A DNA stretch of 64,000 bases from Megalopta genalis (GCF_051020955.1 NW_027477568.1:1-64000); one strand, 5' to 3'; shown: positions 26,752-38,700, numbered from the stretch's first letter. Made by a program: numbers and translations. Notes: generated by a model from the letters alone, not told the origin.

Positions 26752-29700
26752 GCCCCGATACCAAAGTGCCACACGTAATGGTTTCGTCCCCCGACTTTCC
26801 TTCCACCGGAAAATTTATGATCGACACTGGAGCCGAGCCGAATATAATCAAGGCATCGCTCCTTAACCCAAGCATAGTCGTAGATGTCGCGAATAGTATT
26901 AATATATCGGGGATCACTGACGAAAGCGTTGCAACCCTGGGTTCTACCACCGTCAACATAGCAAACGCAGTGGTGGAATTCCACGTGGTGCCTGATACGT
27001 TCCCAATTCCTGCGGACGGAATTTTGGGAGCAGCATTCCTCTCGGGAGAGGCAGAGATATCGTTCAGAACCAAAAGCCTGGTCTGGAACGGAAATAAATT
27101 CTCGTTTTTATCAGCAGATAGGTGTATTATCGGACCACGCGCGAGCGCGTGTATCGCGGTGAACGCCACCGGCCCGGAAATAGGCTACATTAGGAAATGC
27201 GAATTAACACCAGGCGTGATGGTGCCGCATTGCTTAGTCAAAATCTCTAACGGAAAAGCATTCGTTAACTGCGTAAACACTTCGGACAAGGCTGTCGACC
27301 TCCCCATGCCGACCATGGAGCTGGAGGAGGTGGAAGGCATCGAGTATACCGCGGAATCACGCGAGACCAATTCAATTTCAATTCATTCAGTTGCTCAATA
27401 CTTCGAATCCAGCTCTCCTAACTCGCGACGTAAAGAGATCACCGACATAATAAGTACGAGTCATCTCAGCAAAGAGGAGAGATCACACGTCGACCAAATC
27501 ATTTGCGAATACCACGACGTCTTCCACCTCCCGGGTGAGCCTCTGGGAAAGACTAACGCGGTAAAACATAAAATTATAACAACCGACGAAATACCCGTAC
27601 ATGTAAAACAGTATAGATACCCTCCAATCCACAAAGAGGAAATCAATAACCAGATGAAGGAGTTGTTGGAACAAAATATCGTAGCTCCTTCCAAGTCACC
27701 ATTCAATAGCCCTTTGTGGATTGTCCCGAAGAAACCCGACGCCGACGGGAACAAAAGGTGGCGTATGGTAGTCGATTTCAGGTCTTTAAACGAAAAGTCG
27801 ATCCCGGATGCCTACCCGTTACCAAGCATCCTAGAAATCTTAGATCAACTCGGCAGTGCAAAATATTTTAGCGTTTTCGATTTGGCCAGCGGGTTCCACC
27901 AGATCGAAATGGAACCCGAAGACGCGGCGAAAACGGCATTCTCAACCCCTTACGGACACTACGAGTTCAAAAGGATGCCCTTCGGCCTACGGAACGCCCC
28001 CGCCACCTTTCAGAGGCTAATGGACAATATTTTATCGGGTCTCCAGGGCACGGAGCTCTTCGTGTACTTGGATGACATAGTTATCTACGCGAGAAGTTTA
28101 TCAGAGCACAAGTCCAAGTTCAACAAGCTTGCCCAAAGGTTGCGGGACGCGAACCTTAAACTACAACCGTCGAAATGCGGATTTTTGCACCGCGAGGTAG
28201 CGTACCTCGGCCACATAATAGGGGAGGACGGAGTTAAGCCCTGTCCACAGAAAATTATTGCGGTCAAAGAATTCCCCAAACCCAAAAACGTAAAGAGCCT
28301 TCGCGAATTCCTTGGCCTGTCGGGCTATTACAGACGGTTTATCAAAAACTTTTCAAACATTTCGAAACCACTAACCACGCTGCTAAAAAAGGACACCAAG
28401 TTCGTTTGGGGTCAACAACAGGAAAACGCCTTTCACACGTTACGAGAAATGTTGACCACGGAGCCGCTATTACAGTACCCAGATTTCTCTAAAGAATTTA
28501 ACATAACAACAGATGCTTCGGGGTATGCCATAGGCGGCATTCTTAGCCAGGGAGAACAGGGGAAAGATCGTCCCATCGCGTACGCATCTCGCCTACTTCA
28601 CGGTGCAGAATTAAATTACTCAACCATCGAGAAGGAGTGCCTAGCCATTATTTACTGTACGCAATATTTCCGGCCATACATCTACGGCCACAAATTCAAC
28701 CTAATCACAGATCATCAGCCACTCGTGTGGATGAACTCAGTCAAAGACCCTACGTCCAGGCTGCTCCGTTGGCGCCTGAAACTGGCCGAGTTCGATTACC
28801 GGATCACCTACAAAACAGGAAAAACCAATTTAAACGCAGACGCGCTTTCACGCAACCCCGTGAGCACCCTTCCAATGTCCTCTGGCTCTGGGTCCTCCGA
28901 CATGTTCGACGCCGTTAAACGACCACCGCGACCCCTTCCACCCACCCCACAGAACCCGTCACCAATCCTCGGCCGACGGCCACCATCGCGAAATGTTCCT
29001 TCCACTCCCCGCCCCAACCAACCGCCACCTAGCCCGCCATCTTCACGAAAAGATCTGCTATTTTCACCCAACGCCTCGCCTTCATCTCACCAATCCCCAA
29101 CCGCCCATTCCCCTCCGCACACTCCTCGCTCCCCTACGATAACAGTGGACACGCCCACCGACAGAGCAGTCACGTCCAGCCCCGAATCACAATCGGAAAC
29201 CGACAGTAGCGAGAACATATTCGAACAATACAACCACCCCGCGAAACCAAATAGAAGAACGTTCGTGCATACACGCGACCGGTTGATTATGCGCGACGAT
29301 AACCTGGTGGCGTTCATAACAATGGACGGCCAACCCGTGGACCCCGGGGCAGTAGATCTGTTCTCAGCCGGTAGAATACCACCACTCGAAAACCTAACGT
29401 TGTCCAGGGCAAAAGTATTGAACTCCGGAAAGAAGAAATTAATCCTACTCCCCATAAAATCCACAAAACATCACGCGGCCTCGCACGAAAACATAACAGA
29501 GTCTCTCAGATCAATACTGGACGTCGTGACCGAACTACAACTCGATTCCTTTAGCATATCAAAGATATCAATAGACGAGACACCCTGGATCAGCATTTAC
29601 AAAATTCTCTTAGAACTATTTTCAAACACCAACACACAAATTTTCGCCTGCGGTAACGAAGTTCGGATACCCCCGATCAACGATCGATCCTCCATAATAT

Positions 29701-32700
29701 CTGAAAACCACGACTCAGCCTTCGCGGGACACAAAGGCATTACGAAAACGTACAGGAGAATCAGGGAAAGATATTTTTGGCCCACACTCAAAAAAGAAGT
29801 CCAAGAATTCGTAAATTCGTGTGAATCATGCCAACGAAAAAAATTAGTCCGCGTTAAAACAAGACAACCCATGACGATAACTGACACGCCCGGTAGCGCT
29901 TTCGAGAAAGTTTCAATGGATATTGTAGGCCCGCTTCCCACTTCACCTAACGACTTCTCCTACATCTTAACAATCCAAGACCTCCTCACAAAATACTCCC
30001 TAGCCATCCCACTAAGAAACGCGAACGCGATAGAAATCGCGAATGCGTTTACCCAGGAATTTATTTGCCGTTTCGGCGCGCCAAAGGGTATACTGACTGA
30101 TCAAGGAACGAATTTCCTCAGTTCTCTCATGAGAAATGTAGCTAAGCGATTCAAGATCACACAATTCAAAACAACCGCGTTCAGACCCCAAAGCAACGGC
30201 TCAGTAGAACGTTCTCACCACGTTTTAACGGAATATCTGAAACAGTACATAACGAAGGGAAACTGGGACGAGTGGCTGCCGTTCGCAACCTTCTCATATA
30301 ACACGAGTACGCACGAAGGCACACTGTTCACCCCTCACGAGCTTGTCTTCGGTACAATAGCTAGGACTCCCTCAGCACATACCGCAATGCACGACTCGTC
30401 AGACGAGTCATACAACAAATATTTAGAAAATCTTCAATCAAGAATCTCCGAAACAGTAGGGAAAGCCCGAGAGAACTTGGAATCCGCAAAGTATCGCTCT
30501 AAAAAGTATTACGACAGGAAAACGAATGCTCAATCCTTTTCCGTCGGGGACAATGTGTATCTACTCAAAGAGCCGCGTAAAAGTAAGTTCGACGACGAAT
30601 ATTCCGGCCCGTACGAAATTGTGGAATGTATAAGCGATAGAAATGTAAGGATAAACTATAAGTCTGGTTCGCGAGTGGTCCATACGGACAAACTGAAAAA
30701 CGCCCCAACAGGACACCTCAGAGTGCAAATTGTAACAGAGACGCGTTCGCCCCCACCCCAAACCCCAAACCCCACAACTCGGAACATAGGACAGCACCGG
30801 TATAAAACAGTGAGCGAGCTCCGAGACAACCCTCAGTCTGCATCCAACACCGCCAACATGAACATGACCGCACCACTTCTAATCTTCACTCTCATACGTA
30901 CAGCCTCAGCAGTGATAGGCTACGACTGTGGAGGTTCGACCGTAAACGCGACTACGTTCTCCACAGTAGACAAACCGCTCTGCGAATTTTCCGATACCGA
31001 ACCGACAGTCCAAAACGTCAGTATTCAGCTCCTCCAGATAGTCGACTTCGAGGAGACCACAACCTTCCAATGCAAAGTTGAAATAGATCGGACCATCTAC
31101 TATTGCGGCATGCACTCCCACATGTCCGTAGTGAATAACGGCCGCCAACAGTACCTTCTCAACACTCCAAGAGACATATGCAAAACAATGCATAACTCAG
31201 GCGTACTTGTGCTACCGCCCAACAACCAATTAGTGGGACTAATGAGCAACAGCACCACCACGAGAAGTATTACACTGGCAGGTTCCATTCTGCAGGACGG
31301 AACATGCGGCGGAACTACGTATAGCGACCCTTTCGGCACTTGGAACCAAGTCATAGTGCAAGCAGTGATCAGAGTCACTCTCAAAAACTTCAGCGCCTCA
31401 ACCAAAATCTCGACCAATGAGATACTCCTACCCACAGGACACCGGTGCACACTCGACAGGGAATACTGCACGGATCCGGAAGACGGATTCAGCTTTTGGG
31501 ACAGCATGCCGACCGACCAGTGCGCCTTCAACAAATATGAAGTCCTCTTCGATGGCAGATCTACCAAAGTCTTCACACCAAACCACAGCAGCACTCCAAC
31601 TTACACAGTGGCATCCGGCGACACCGTATTCGCACTCACGAGCACCGGCCGGACGCAGATCTGCGGCTACACGCTAATCCGGACCGAACACCCGAAGCTG
31701 CTCCTCCTAGAAACAGACAAAGAAGGAAAATTCAAATCAATTACCAAAACCAAGATCAATAGCCTGGACATATTCACTTACGTAAACACGAAATTCGTGT
31801 ATGTCGAGAAGCACCTCCGGTCCCAAATCATCGCAATGTATAGAGACATCATCAACCAAAAATGCGCACTGGAACGCCAGGTCTTGAAAAATGTTATCTC
31901 ACTCATCCACATATCACCGGCAGAAGTCGCCACAACATTGGTAAAAGAGCCCGGTTACATGGCCATTCCCGCCGGAGAAGCCATACACGTCATCAAGTGC
32001 ATACCCGTTCAGTGCGTCCTCAGGAAGACGGAGGAGTGCTACGACGAACTCCCCGTCACCTATAGAAACAATTCGTTCTTCCTGACACCACGCACGCATA
32101 TCCTCACAAGAACAGGCACTAAAAGAGTATGCAACGAATTGATTCCACCGATCTACCAAATTCACGGGGCATGGTACAAGATTACGCCTCGACCAGTAGA
32201 GAGTATACCACCTCCGCCACTCCAGCCGATAACAACATCTGCATGGAAATACATTGACCCAACAAATCTTGCTACCGGCGGAATATACACACAGGAAGAC
32301 ATCCAAAAACTTAATGAGCACATCATGTTCCCTATCGAAAAGATGGCAGTAATAAATGCACTGGCACAAGGCGCATCAGGCAGATCGTACGCAGACGGAT
32401 CCGTGAAACTGCACAATCTGATGGATGAGGACACCTTGAAACAGATCGCAGAATCAACTAGCAAGAAAATATGGGGCACCTTCATCGAATTCGGCTCCAT
32501 AATGGCTGGGTTCATGGGAATATACTTGGCCATACGAATCATCAAACTTTGCATCAACACAATCCTCAACGGGATCGCTCTACACGCGGCCTACGGGTGG
32601 AGTCTCCAGCTCCTCGCAGCATCGTGGAGTGCCCTGGCGCACTTCTGCCTTTACCTAAAGAACAAACAAAGTGTCAGTGAAGTGCCCCCCAAGTGTACCA

Positions 32701-32867
32701 CGACCGAGTGTATCCCTTTCACAAGCGTTATAGTCGATAAGGAAGAGCAAACGGACTCAAAAACAAAGAACTCTAACGACTTTGAAAACTCTATCGAGCG
32801 TACTGATAAATACGTATCGTATAAGAAACGGTCTCTCCTCGCCGACTCAGACGAGGAAGAAAAATGA
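26625..32867 (+). CDS. pol: Pol-Env continuous polyprotein frame, family B copy 2
   Basis: Uninterrupted 2080-codon frame with all catalytic motifs of protease, RT (YLDDIVIY), RNase H and integrase (D-D-35-E), then env in frame. It differs from copy 1 at eight positions. These include G for E just before the protease motif (STGKF), C for Y (IICEYH), R for H (SLREFLG) and H for N (SAHTAMH). Copy 1's REVLTTE is REMLTTE here. None of the changes hits a catalytic residue. The copy appears coding-competent. Confidence 0.92.
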   Translation, partial: REAPPVSPEPATGGNRKLAPTIDPDVIERTHCTRGRVSRVTLSPDTKVPHVMVSSPDFPSTGKFMIDTGAEPNIIKASLLNPSIVVDVANSINISGITDESVATLGSTTVNIANAVVEFHVVPDTFPIPADGILGAAFLSGEAEISFRTKSLVWNGNKFSFLSADRCIIGPRASACIAVNATGPEIGYIRKCELTPGVMVPHCLVKISNGKAFVNCVNTSDKAVDLPMPTMELEEVEGIEYTAESRETNSISIHSVAQYFESSSPNSRRKEITDIISTSHLSKEERSHVDQIICEYHDVFHLPGEPLGKTNAVKHKIITTDEIPVHVKQYRYPPIHKEEINNQMKELLEQNIVAPSKSPFNSPLWIVPKKPDADGNKRWRMVVDFRSLNEKSIPDAYPLPSILEILDQLGSAKYFSVFDLASGFHQIEMEPEDAAKTAFSTPYGHYEFKRMPFGLRNAPATFQRLMDNILSGLQGTELFVYLDDIVIYARSLSEHKSKFNKLAQRLRDANLKLQPSKCGFLHREVAYLGHIIGEDGVKPCPQKIIAVKEFPKPKNVKSLREFLGLSGYYRRFIKNFSNISKPLTTLLKKDTKFVWGQQQENAFHTLREMLTTEPLLQYPDFSKEFNITTDASGYAIGGILSQGEQGKDRPIAYASRLLHGAELNYSTIEKECLAIIYCTQYFRPYIYGHKFNLITDHQPLVWMNSVKDPTSRLLRWRLKLAEFDYRITYKTGKTNLNADALSRNPVSTLPMSSGSGSSDMFDAVKRPPRPLPPTPQNPSPILGRRPPSRNVPSTPRPNQPPPSPPSSRKDLLFSPNASPSSHQSPTAHSPPHTPRSPTITVDTPTDRAVTSSPESQSETDSSENIFEQYNHPAKPNRRTFVHTRDRLIMRDDNLVAFITMDGQPVDPGAVDLFSAGRIPPLENLTLSRAKVLNSGKKKLILLPIKSTKHHAASHENITESLRSILDVVTELQLDSFSISKISIDETPWISIYKILLELFSNTNTQIFACGNEVRIPPINDRSSIISENHDSAFAGHKGITKTYRRIRERYFWPTLKKEVQEFVNSCESCQRKKLVRVKTRQPMTITDTPGSAFEKVSMDIVGPLPTSPNDFSYILTIQDLLTKYSLAIPLRNANAIEIANAFTQEFICRFGAPKGILTDQGTNFLSSLMRNVAKRFKITQFKTTAFRPQSNGSVERSHHVLTEYLKQYITKGNWDEWLPFATFSYNTSTHEGTLFTPHELVFGTIARTPSAHTAMHDSSDESYNKYLENLQSRISETVGKARENLESAKYRSKKYYDRKTNAQSFSVGDNVYLLKEPRKSKFDDEYSGPYEIVECISDRNVRINYKSGSRVVHTDKLKNAPTGHLRVQIVTETRSPPPQTPNPTTRNIGQHRYKTVSELRDNPQSASNTANMNMTAPLLIFTLIRTASAVIGYDCGGSTVNATTFSTVDKPLCEFSDTEPTVQNVSIQLLQIVDFEETTTFQCKVEIDRTIYYCGMHSHMSVVNNGRQQYLLNTPRDICKTMHNSGVLVLPPNNQLVGLMSNSTTTRSITLAGSILQDGTCGGTTYSDPFGTWNQVIVQAVIRVTLKNFSASTKISTNEILLPTGHRCTLDREYCTDPEDGFSFWDSMPTDQCAFNKYEVLFDGRSTKVFTPNHSSTPTYTVASGDTVFALTSTGRTQICGYTLIRTEHPKLLLLETDKEGKFKSITKTKINSLDIFTYVNTKFVYVEKHLRSQIIAMYRDIINQKCALERQVLKNVISLIHISPAEVATTLVKEPGYMAIPAGEAIHVIKCIPVQCVLRKTEECYDELPVTYRNNSFFLTPRTHILTRTGTKRVCNELIPPIYQIHGAWYKITPRPVESIPPPPLQPITTSAWKYIDPTNLATGGIYTQEDIQKLNEHIMFPIEKMAVINALAQGASGRSYADGSVKLHNLMDEDTLKQIAESTSKKIWGTFIEFGSIMAGFMGIYLAIRIIKLCINTILNGIALHAAYGWSLQLLAASWSALAHFCLYLKNKQSVSEVPPKCTTTECIPFTSVIVDKEEQTDSKTKNSNDFENSIERTDKYVSYKKRSLLADSDEEEK
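30858..32867 (+). CDS. env: Envelope-like glycoprotein, family B copy 2
   Basis: 669 aa from ATG 30858, no amino-acid difference from copy 1 that I can see. Signal-like N terminus, Cys-rich ectodomain, membrane segment at ~540-570 and acidic C-terminal end. In-frame continuation of pol. Confidence 0.75.
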   Translation: MNMTAPLLIFTLIRTASAVIGYDCGGSTVNATTFSTVDKPLCEFSDTEPTVQNVSIQLLQIVDFEETTTFQCKVEIDRTIYYCGMHSHMSVVNNGRQQYLLNTPRDICKTMHNSGVLVLPPNNQLVGLMSNSTTTRSITLAGSILQDGTCGGTTYSDPFGTWNQVIVQAVIRVTLKNFSASTKISTNEILLPTGHRCTLDREYCTDPEDGFSFWDSMPTDQCAFNKYEVLFDGRSTKVFTPNHSSTPTYTVASGDTVFALTSTGRTQICGYTLIRTEHPKLLLLETDKEGKFKSITKTKINSLDIFTYVNTKFVYVEKHLRSQIIAMYRDIINQKCALERQVLKNVISLIHISPAEVATTLVKEPGYMAIPAGEAIHVIKCIPVQCVLRKTEECYDELPVTYRNNSFFLTPRTHILTRTGTKRVCNELIPPIYQIHGAWYKITPRPVESIPPPPLQPITTSAWKYIDPTNLATGGIYTQEDIQKLNEHIMFPIEKMAVINALAQGASGRSYADGSVKLHNLMDEDTLKQIAESTSKKIWGTFIEFGSIMAGFMGIYLAIRIIKLCINTILNGIALHAAYGWSLQLLAASWSALAHFCLYLKNKQSVSEVPPKCTTTECIPFTSVIVDKEEQTDSKTKNSNDFENSIERTDKYVSYKKRSLLADSDEEEK

Positions 32868-32884
32868 CTATCATCATTTTTCTT
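32857..32884 (+). promoter_or_regulatory. 3' hairpin at the env stop, B copy 2
   Basis: Same 11-bp stem, 6-nt loop as at 23858. Confidence 0.5.
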
Positions 32885-32890
32885 TCTCCC

Positions 32891-32901
32891 AGGGGGGGAG
32901 G
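32891..32901 (+). other. Polypurine tract, B copy 2
   Basis: AGGGGGGGAGG immediately before LTR3. Confidence 0.9.
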
Positions 32902-34294
32902 TGTTACGTCTCCCGACGTATTGATGTAACCATATAAATGCGGATTCGGCAAGCCAACGCTTTGCCGGGTCGAGCGCCGGGCGCTCGAAAAATTTTGGAA
33001 ATAGGTGTCAAATTACATCGTAGTTTGACACCCTTTTCAGGCCCGGGCCTTCAAATCGACCTAGCCATAAGAACATAGATTATATATATTAACCCGAACT
33101 AGTTATAGGAAGATATACTACATTCGAGCCCCTATCCTACGCTCTCCCGATACCCATCCTACCGTTCAACCCATTACCGACACCTCCACCAACGTTACCA
33201 TACGAGTAATACCATAAGAAGCGTTCAAGCGTTTACCGACTCTTCCACTGATGTTACCATATGCGTAATACCGTAAGACGTGTGCAAGCGTTAGCTATAG
33301 AACACCAAAGACGCGCTCCGCTAGCCGACTCACCAGCATTCCCCGGCATCCCCACTCCGGAGGATTCCCCACCACACGGTACGCCCCACTCGTACCTCCC
33401 CGGAGCAGCAGCGCCCCCACAACCGAAGGAGGTCAGAGCACCAGCGAAGATCGTCAGTTCTACTCCCAGCTCCACCGAGGAACGACTTCCTCTGGAGACC
33501 TCCCCGCACTTTACTATTTCAACTCTACTCCCAGTCGTAGTTAATATTAGGAGTCTAAGTGTATCTTAATCTTGAATATATTCTTTAATACTTAGTTATT
33601 GTCGTACCCTTCAATCTTCAATCCTAACTTCTTCACGGCAAAGGAAACGAGTGTCGCCTATGGTCGAACGGTTGTCTAAACCCTTCTGACTGCCAAGTTA
33701 ATATACGCACGGAGCTCACCCTGAATGCTCGGTATAGAGACTTGAGGCTTTCGGTTGGAACCTGACAACAGTCCTTCTAAGCGACATAAGCTCCCCATGC
33801 CAAAACGCGCCGGTCGTAAATATCAGCTTCGGAAGCTTTGCCGAAAAACCAGCGCGATCGCTGACGGCTCACGGAGATTCGACCGCCAACGAAACTACGA
33901 GGCCCGTATCATCGCCCAGCTTCAGCGAGCCGTGAGACATCCATACGTCGAGCTGGTCCAGTGGAGCGAGCCCCGTCCGATCGACGTAGACGATACCACG
34001 TCCTACCCTCCAGTCTACGCGAAGGGAGACCCACGTCGAAGGCGCTACACGACGTTCATCTTGAAGCGAGCCGCACTCCGAGCCCTCGAGGTCGCCCGGT
34101 CTATCGACCCGATGTACTAGACCGTCCGGTGAGTGCCTTTTGTAAACCGCCTATTCGCGAACGCATGAGATCCCGGTAATACACCGAACGTACGAGTCGC
34201 GTGTGTACCCAAAGGTTTGCAACGTACGTCTTGATCCGCGGTATTCGTGCGAATATATATATATTTTCGGGAAACGACGCCGCGGGACGTAACA
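32902..34294 (+). repeat. Family B LTR3 (3' LTR of copy 2, 5' LTR of copy 3)
   Basis: 1393 bp, nearly identical to LTR2 and LTR4. Same internal features; donor-like site at 34129. Confidence 0.95.
33797..34120 (+). CDS. LTR-encoded small basic protein, family B (LTR3 copy)
   Basis: 107 aa, identical in sequence to the LTR2 copy. Confidence 0.6.
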   Translation: MPKRAGRKYQLRKLCRKTSAIADGSRRFDRQRNYEARIIAQLQRAVRHPYVELVQWSEPRPIDVDDTTSYPPVYAKGDPRRRRYTTFILKRAALRALEVARSIDPMY

Positions 34295-34297
34295 ATT

Positions 34298-34315
34298 TGG
34301 TGGCAGCGGTGGGAT
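34298..34315 (+). other. Primer-binding site, tRNA-Leu (B copy 3)
   Basis: TGGTGGCAGCGGTGGGAT, 3 bases after LTR3. Confidence 0.82.
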
Positions 34316-34328
34316 CGCTAAACCTCTC

Positions 34329-35750
34329 ATGATGCCCGCGAATCCTCCAGCGGTTTCTACGCGCTCGCAAACATACGACCTCAAGTCCAAACAGTTAACG
34401 CAGGACGAATTATTCGCGATCCAGAAGACCCTTGCTAATAAAGAGGCTCGCCTCCTAGAACAAGCTAATAGCTTAGAGAGGAAAAAGGAGGAATTTCAAT
34501 CTCAAGTATCCCTAGCGCAGTCAGAGATGGACCTAGACCGCGAAGCCATCCACAACGAGAACGCCCAATTACGCGAACAACTCGAAATCTTAAAAACCGA
34601 AGCAACGCGCGTACAAAACCCCCTTTCTTCGGGCGCCTCAGAAATAACGAATCAGAACACAGGCAGTATGCCCGAACCAGAAAATTCCGGACTAACATTG
34701 AAGGCCGCGGCCGAATCCATACCCACGTTCGACGGATCTCAACCGCCGGTCCTCCAATTCACTCGCACGTGCCTACGAGCCAGGACCCTGATTCCTCCAC
34801 ACGCGGAAGGTACTCTCGCAAAATTAATAGTCAGTAAATTACGCGGACGCGCATACATCGCAATAGAAGACTGGCCTATAAGAACAGTCTCGGGAGTTTG
34901 CGACAGATTGAAAAACGTTTTCGGATCATGCCACACTGTCGACCACTATCGCGGAGAGTTGTCGAATATTTTCATGCGTCCGAACGAACACATATTAGAC
35001 TACATTAGTCGCGTCAAAGATCTGCGCGATGCAATAATCGATTGCAACAGAAGCCGCACCGATATATTTGAAATAGATGACTTCACGAGGGACTGCCTCA
35101 TTCGAGGATCCGTTCCCACGATTCGGTCGCAGCTCAGGCCCCTTAGAGATAAACCTCTCCACCGCGTGTATGACGAAGCGATAAGCGTCTTTAAGGAACT
35201 AGAGCTCGATAAGGTGAGATACGAGAAGCATAACATCCGCGAGGTTCGGTTCTGCGATAACCGGGGCGAAACCCAACGCGACACCAGACCAAACATCCGC
35301 GCCGAGATAAGCCGATATCGGTCACCGTCGCCCGCACCGTTCCGCGAGGCGCGTTCCCACGAACCGCCGCGCTCACCTTATCGCGATACGCCACCGCAGC
35401 CCGACCGTCGAGTTCCCACCAACGACTCTTACGAACGACCGCGCAGCAATTACGCCACACCAAGCCGCGACGTATACATACCTCCACCCAGACGCGAAGG
35501 TAATTCCTCTTCATACCCGCGAAACCAGCAGAAATTTTGCAATTACTGCAAGACGCCGGGACACGACATTCACGAATGTCGCAAGCGAGAGTACAACAAC
35601 CGCATACGCGAACAGCAGGGAAACGGGAGGCCCCTCCCGTCTCACCCGAACCCGCGACGGGAGGTAACCGAAAACTCGCGCCCACAATCGATCCGGACGT
35701 TATCGAGCGAACACACTGTACCAGAGGAAGAGTGTCGCGAGTCACATTAA
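34329..35750 (+). CDS. gag: Gag polyprotein, family B copy 3
   Basis: 473 aa, intact. It combines the copy 2 variant QKTLANKEAR with the copy 1 variant LREQ, so it differs from copy 2 by a single residue. CCHC knuckle and -1 overlap are as in the other copies. Confidence 0.94.
   Translation: MMPANPPAVSTRSQTYDLKSKQLTQDELFAIQKTLANKEARLLEQANSLERKKEEFQSQVSLAQSEMDLDREAIHNENAQLREQLEILKTEATRVQNPLSSGASEITNQNTGSMPEPENSGLTLKAAAESIPTFDGSQPPVLQFTRTCLRARTLIPPHAEGTLAKLIVSKLRGRAYIAIEDWPIRTVSGVCDRLKNVFGSCHTVDHYRGELSNIFMRPNEHILDYISRVKDLRDAIIDCNRSRTDIFEIDDFTRDCLIRGSVPTIRSQLRPLRDKPLHRVYDEAISVFKELELDKVRYEKHNIREVRFCDNRGETQRDTRPNIRAEISRYRSPSPAPFREARSHEPPRSPYRDTPPQPDRRVPTNDSYERPRSNYATPSRDVYIPPPRREGNSSSYPRNQQKFCNYCKTPGHDIHECRKREYNNRIREQQGNGRPLPSHPNPRREVTENSRPQSIRTLSSEHTVPEEECRESH
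35618..35664 (+). promoter_or_regulatory. -1 frameshift signal, B copy 3
   Basis: GGGAAAC at 35618-35624, 8-nt spacer, 9-bp stem, 14-nt loop, unchanged. Confidence 0.9.
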
Positions 35751-38700
35751 GCCCCGATACCAAAGTGCCACACGTAATGGTTTCGTCCCCCGACTTTCCT
35801 TCCACCGGAAAATTTATGATCGACACTGGAGCCGAGCCGAATATAATCAAGGCATCGCTCCTTAACCCAAGCATAGTCGTAGATGTCGCGAATAGTATTA
35901 ATATATCGGGGATCACTGACGAAAGCGTTGCAACCCTGGGTTCTACCACCGTCAACATAGCAAACGCAGTGGTGGAATTCCACGTGGTGCCTGATACGTT
36001 CCCAATTCCTGCGGACGGAATTTTGGGAGCAGCATTCCTCTCGGGAGAGGCAGAGATATCGTTCAGAACCAAAAGCCTGGTCTGGAACGGAAATAAATTC
36101 TCGTTTTTATCAGCAGATAGGTGTATTATCGGACCACGCGCGAGCGCGTGTATCGCGGTGAACGCCACCGGCCCGGAAATAGGCTACATTAGGAAATGCG
36201 AATTAACACCAGGCGTGATGGTGCCGCATTGCTTAGTCAAAATCTCTAACGGAAAAGCATTCGTTAACTGCGTAAACACTTCGGACAAGGCTGTCGACCT
36301 CCCCATGCCGACCATGGAGCTGGAGGAGGTGGAAGGCATCGAGTATACCGCGGAATCACGCGAGACCAATTCAATTTCAATTCATTCAGTTGCTCAATAC
36401 TTCGAATCCAGCTCTCCTAACTCGCGACGTAAAGAGATCACCGACATAATAAGTACGAGTCATCTCAGCAAAGAGGAGAGATCACACGTCGACCAAATCA
36501 TTTGCGAATACCACGACGTCTTCCACCTCCCGGGTGAGCCTCTGGGAAAGACTAACGCGGTAAAACATAAAATTATAACAACCGACGAAATACCCGTACA
36601 TGTAAAACAGTATAGATACCCTCCAATCCACAAAGAGGAAATCAATAACCAGATGAAGGAGTTGTTGGAACAAAATATCGTAGCTCCTTCCAAGTCACCA
36701 TTCAATAGCCCTTTGTGGATTGTCCCGAAGAAACCCGACGCCGACGGGAACAAAAGGTGGCGTATGGTAGTCGATTTCAGGTCTTTAAACGAAAAGTCGA
36801 TCCCGGATGCCTACCCGTTACCAAGCATCCTAGAAATCTTAGATCAACTCGGCAGTGCAAAATATTTTAGCGTTTTCGATTTGGCCAGCGGGTTCCACCA
36901 GATCGAAATGGAACCCGAAGACGCGGCGAAAACGGCATTCTCAACCCCTTACGGACACTACGAGTTCAAAAGGATGCCCTTCGGCCTACGGAACGCCCCC
37001 GCCACCTTTCAGAGGCTAATGGACAATATTTTATCGGGTCTCCAGGGCACGGAGCTCTTCGTGTACTTGGATGACATAGTTATCTACGCGAGAAGTTTAT
37101 CAGAGCACAAGTCCAAGTTCAACAAGCTTGCCCAAAGGTTGCGGGACGCGAACCTTAAACTACAACCGTCGAAATGCGGATTTTTGCACCGCGAGGTAGC
37201 GTACCTCGGCCACATAATAGGGGAGGACGGAGTTAAGCCCTGTCCACAGAAAATTATTGCGGTCAAAGAATTCCCCAAACCCAAAAACGTAAAGAGCCTT
37301 CGCGAATTCCTTGGCCTGTCGGGCTATTACAGACGGTTTATCAAAAACTTTTCAAACATTTCGAAACCACTAACCACGCTGCTAAAAAAGGACACCAAGT
37401 TCGTTTGGGGTCAACAACAGGAAAACGCCTTTCACACGTTACGAGAAATGTTGACCACGGAGCCGCTATTACAGTACCCAGATTTCTCTAAAGAATTTAA
37501 CATAACAACAGATGCTTCGGGGTATGCCATAGGCGGCATTCTTAGCCAGGGAGAACAGGGGAAAGATCGTCCCATCGCGTACGCATCTCGCCTACTTCAC
37601 GGTGCAGAATTAAATTACTCAACCATCGAGAAGGAGTGCCTAGCCATTATTTACTGTACGCAATATTTCCGGCCATACATCTACGGCCACAAATTCAACC
37701 TAATCACAGATCATCAGCCACTCGTGTGGATGAACTCAGTCAAAGACCCTACGTCCAGGCTGCTCCGTTGGCGCCTGAAACTGGCCGAGTTCGATTACCG
37801 GATCACCTACAAAACAGGAAAAACCAATTTAAACGCAGACGCGCTTTCACGCAACCCCGTGAGCACCCTTCCAATGTCCTCTGGCTCTGGGTCCTCCGAC
37901 ATGTTCGACGCCGTTAAACGACCACCGCGACCCCTTCCACCCACCCCACAGAACCCGTCACCAATCCTCGGCCGACGGCCACCATCGCGAAATGTTCCTT
38001 CCACTCCCCGCCCCAACCAACCGCCACCTAGCCCGCCATCTTCACGAAAAGATCTGCTATTTTCACCCAACGCCTCGCCTTCATCTCACCAATCCCCAAC
38101 CGCCCATTCCCCTCCGCACACTCCTCGCTCCCCTACGATAACAGTGGACACGCCCACCGACAGAGCAGTCACGTCCAGCCCCGAATCACAATCGGAAACC
38201 GACAGTAGCGAGAACATATTCGAACAATACAACCACCCCGCGAAACCAAATAGAAGAACGTTCGTGCATACACGCGACCGGTTGATTATGCGCGACGATA
38301 ACCTGGTGGCGTTCATAACAATGGACGGCCAACCCGTGGACCCCGGGGCAGTAGATCTGTTCTCAGCCGGTAGAATACCACCACTCGAAAACCTAACGTT
38401 GTCCAGGGCAAAAGTATTGAACTCCGGAAAGAAGAAATTAATCCTACTCCCCATAAAATCCACAAAACATCACGCGGCCTCGCACGAAAACATAACAGAG
38501 TCTCTCAGATCAATACTGGACGTCGTGACCGAACTACAACTCGATTCCTTTAGCATATCAAAGATATCAATAGACGAGACACCCTGGATCAGCATTTACA
38601 AAATTCTCTTAGAACTATTTTCAAACACCAACACACAAATTTTCGCCTGCGGTAACGAAGTTCGGATACCCCCGATCAACGATCGATCCTCCATAATATC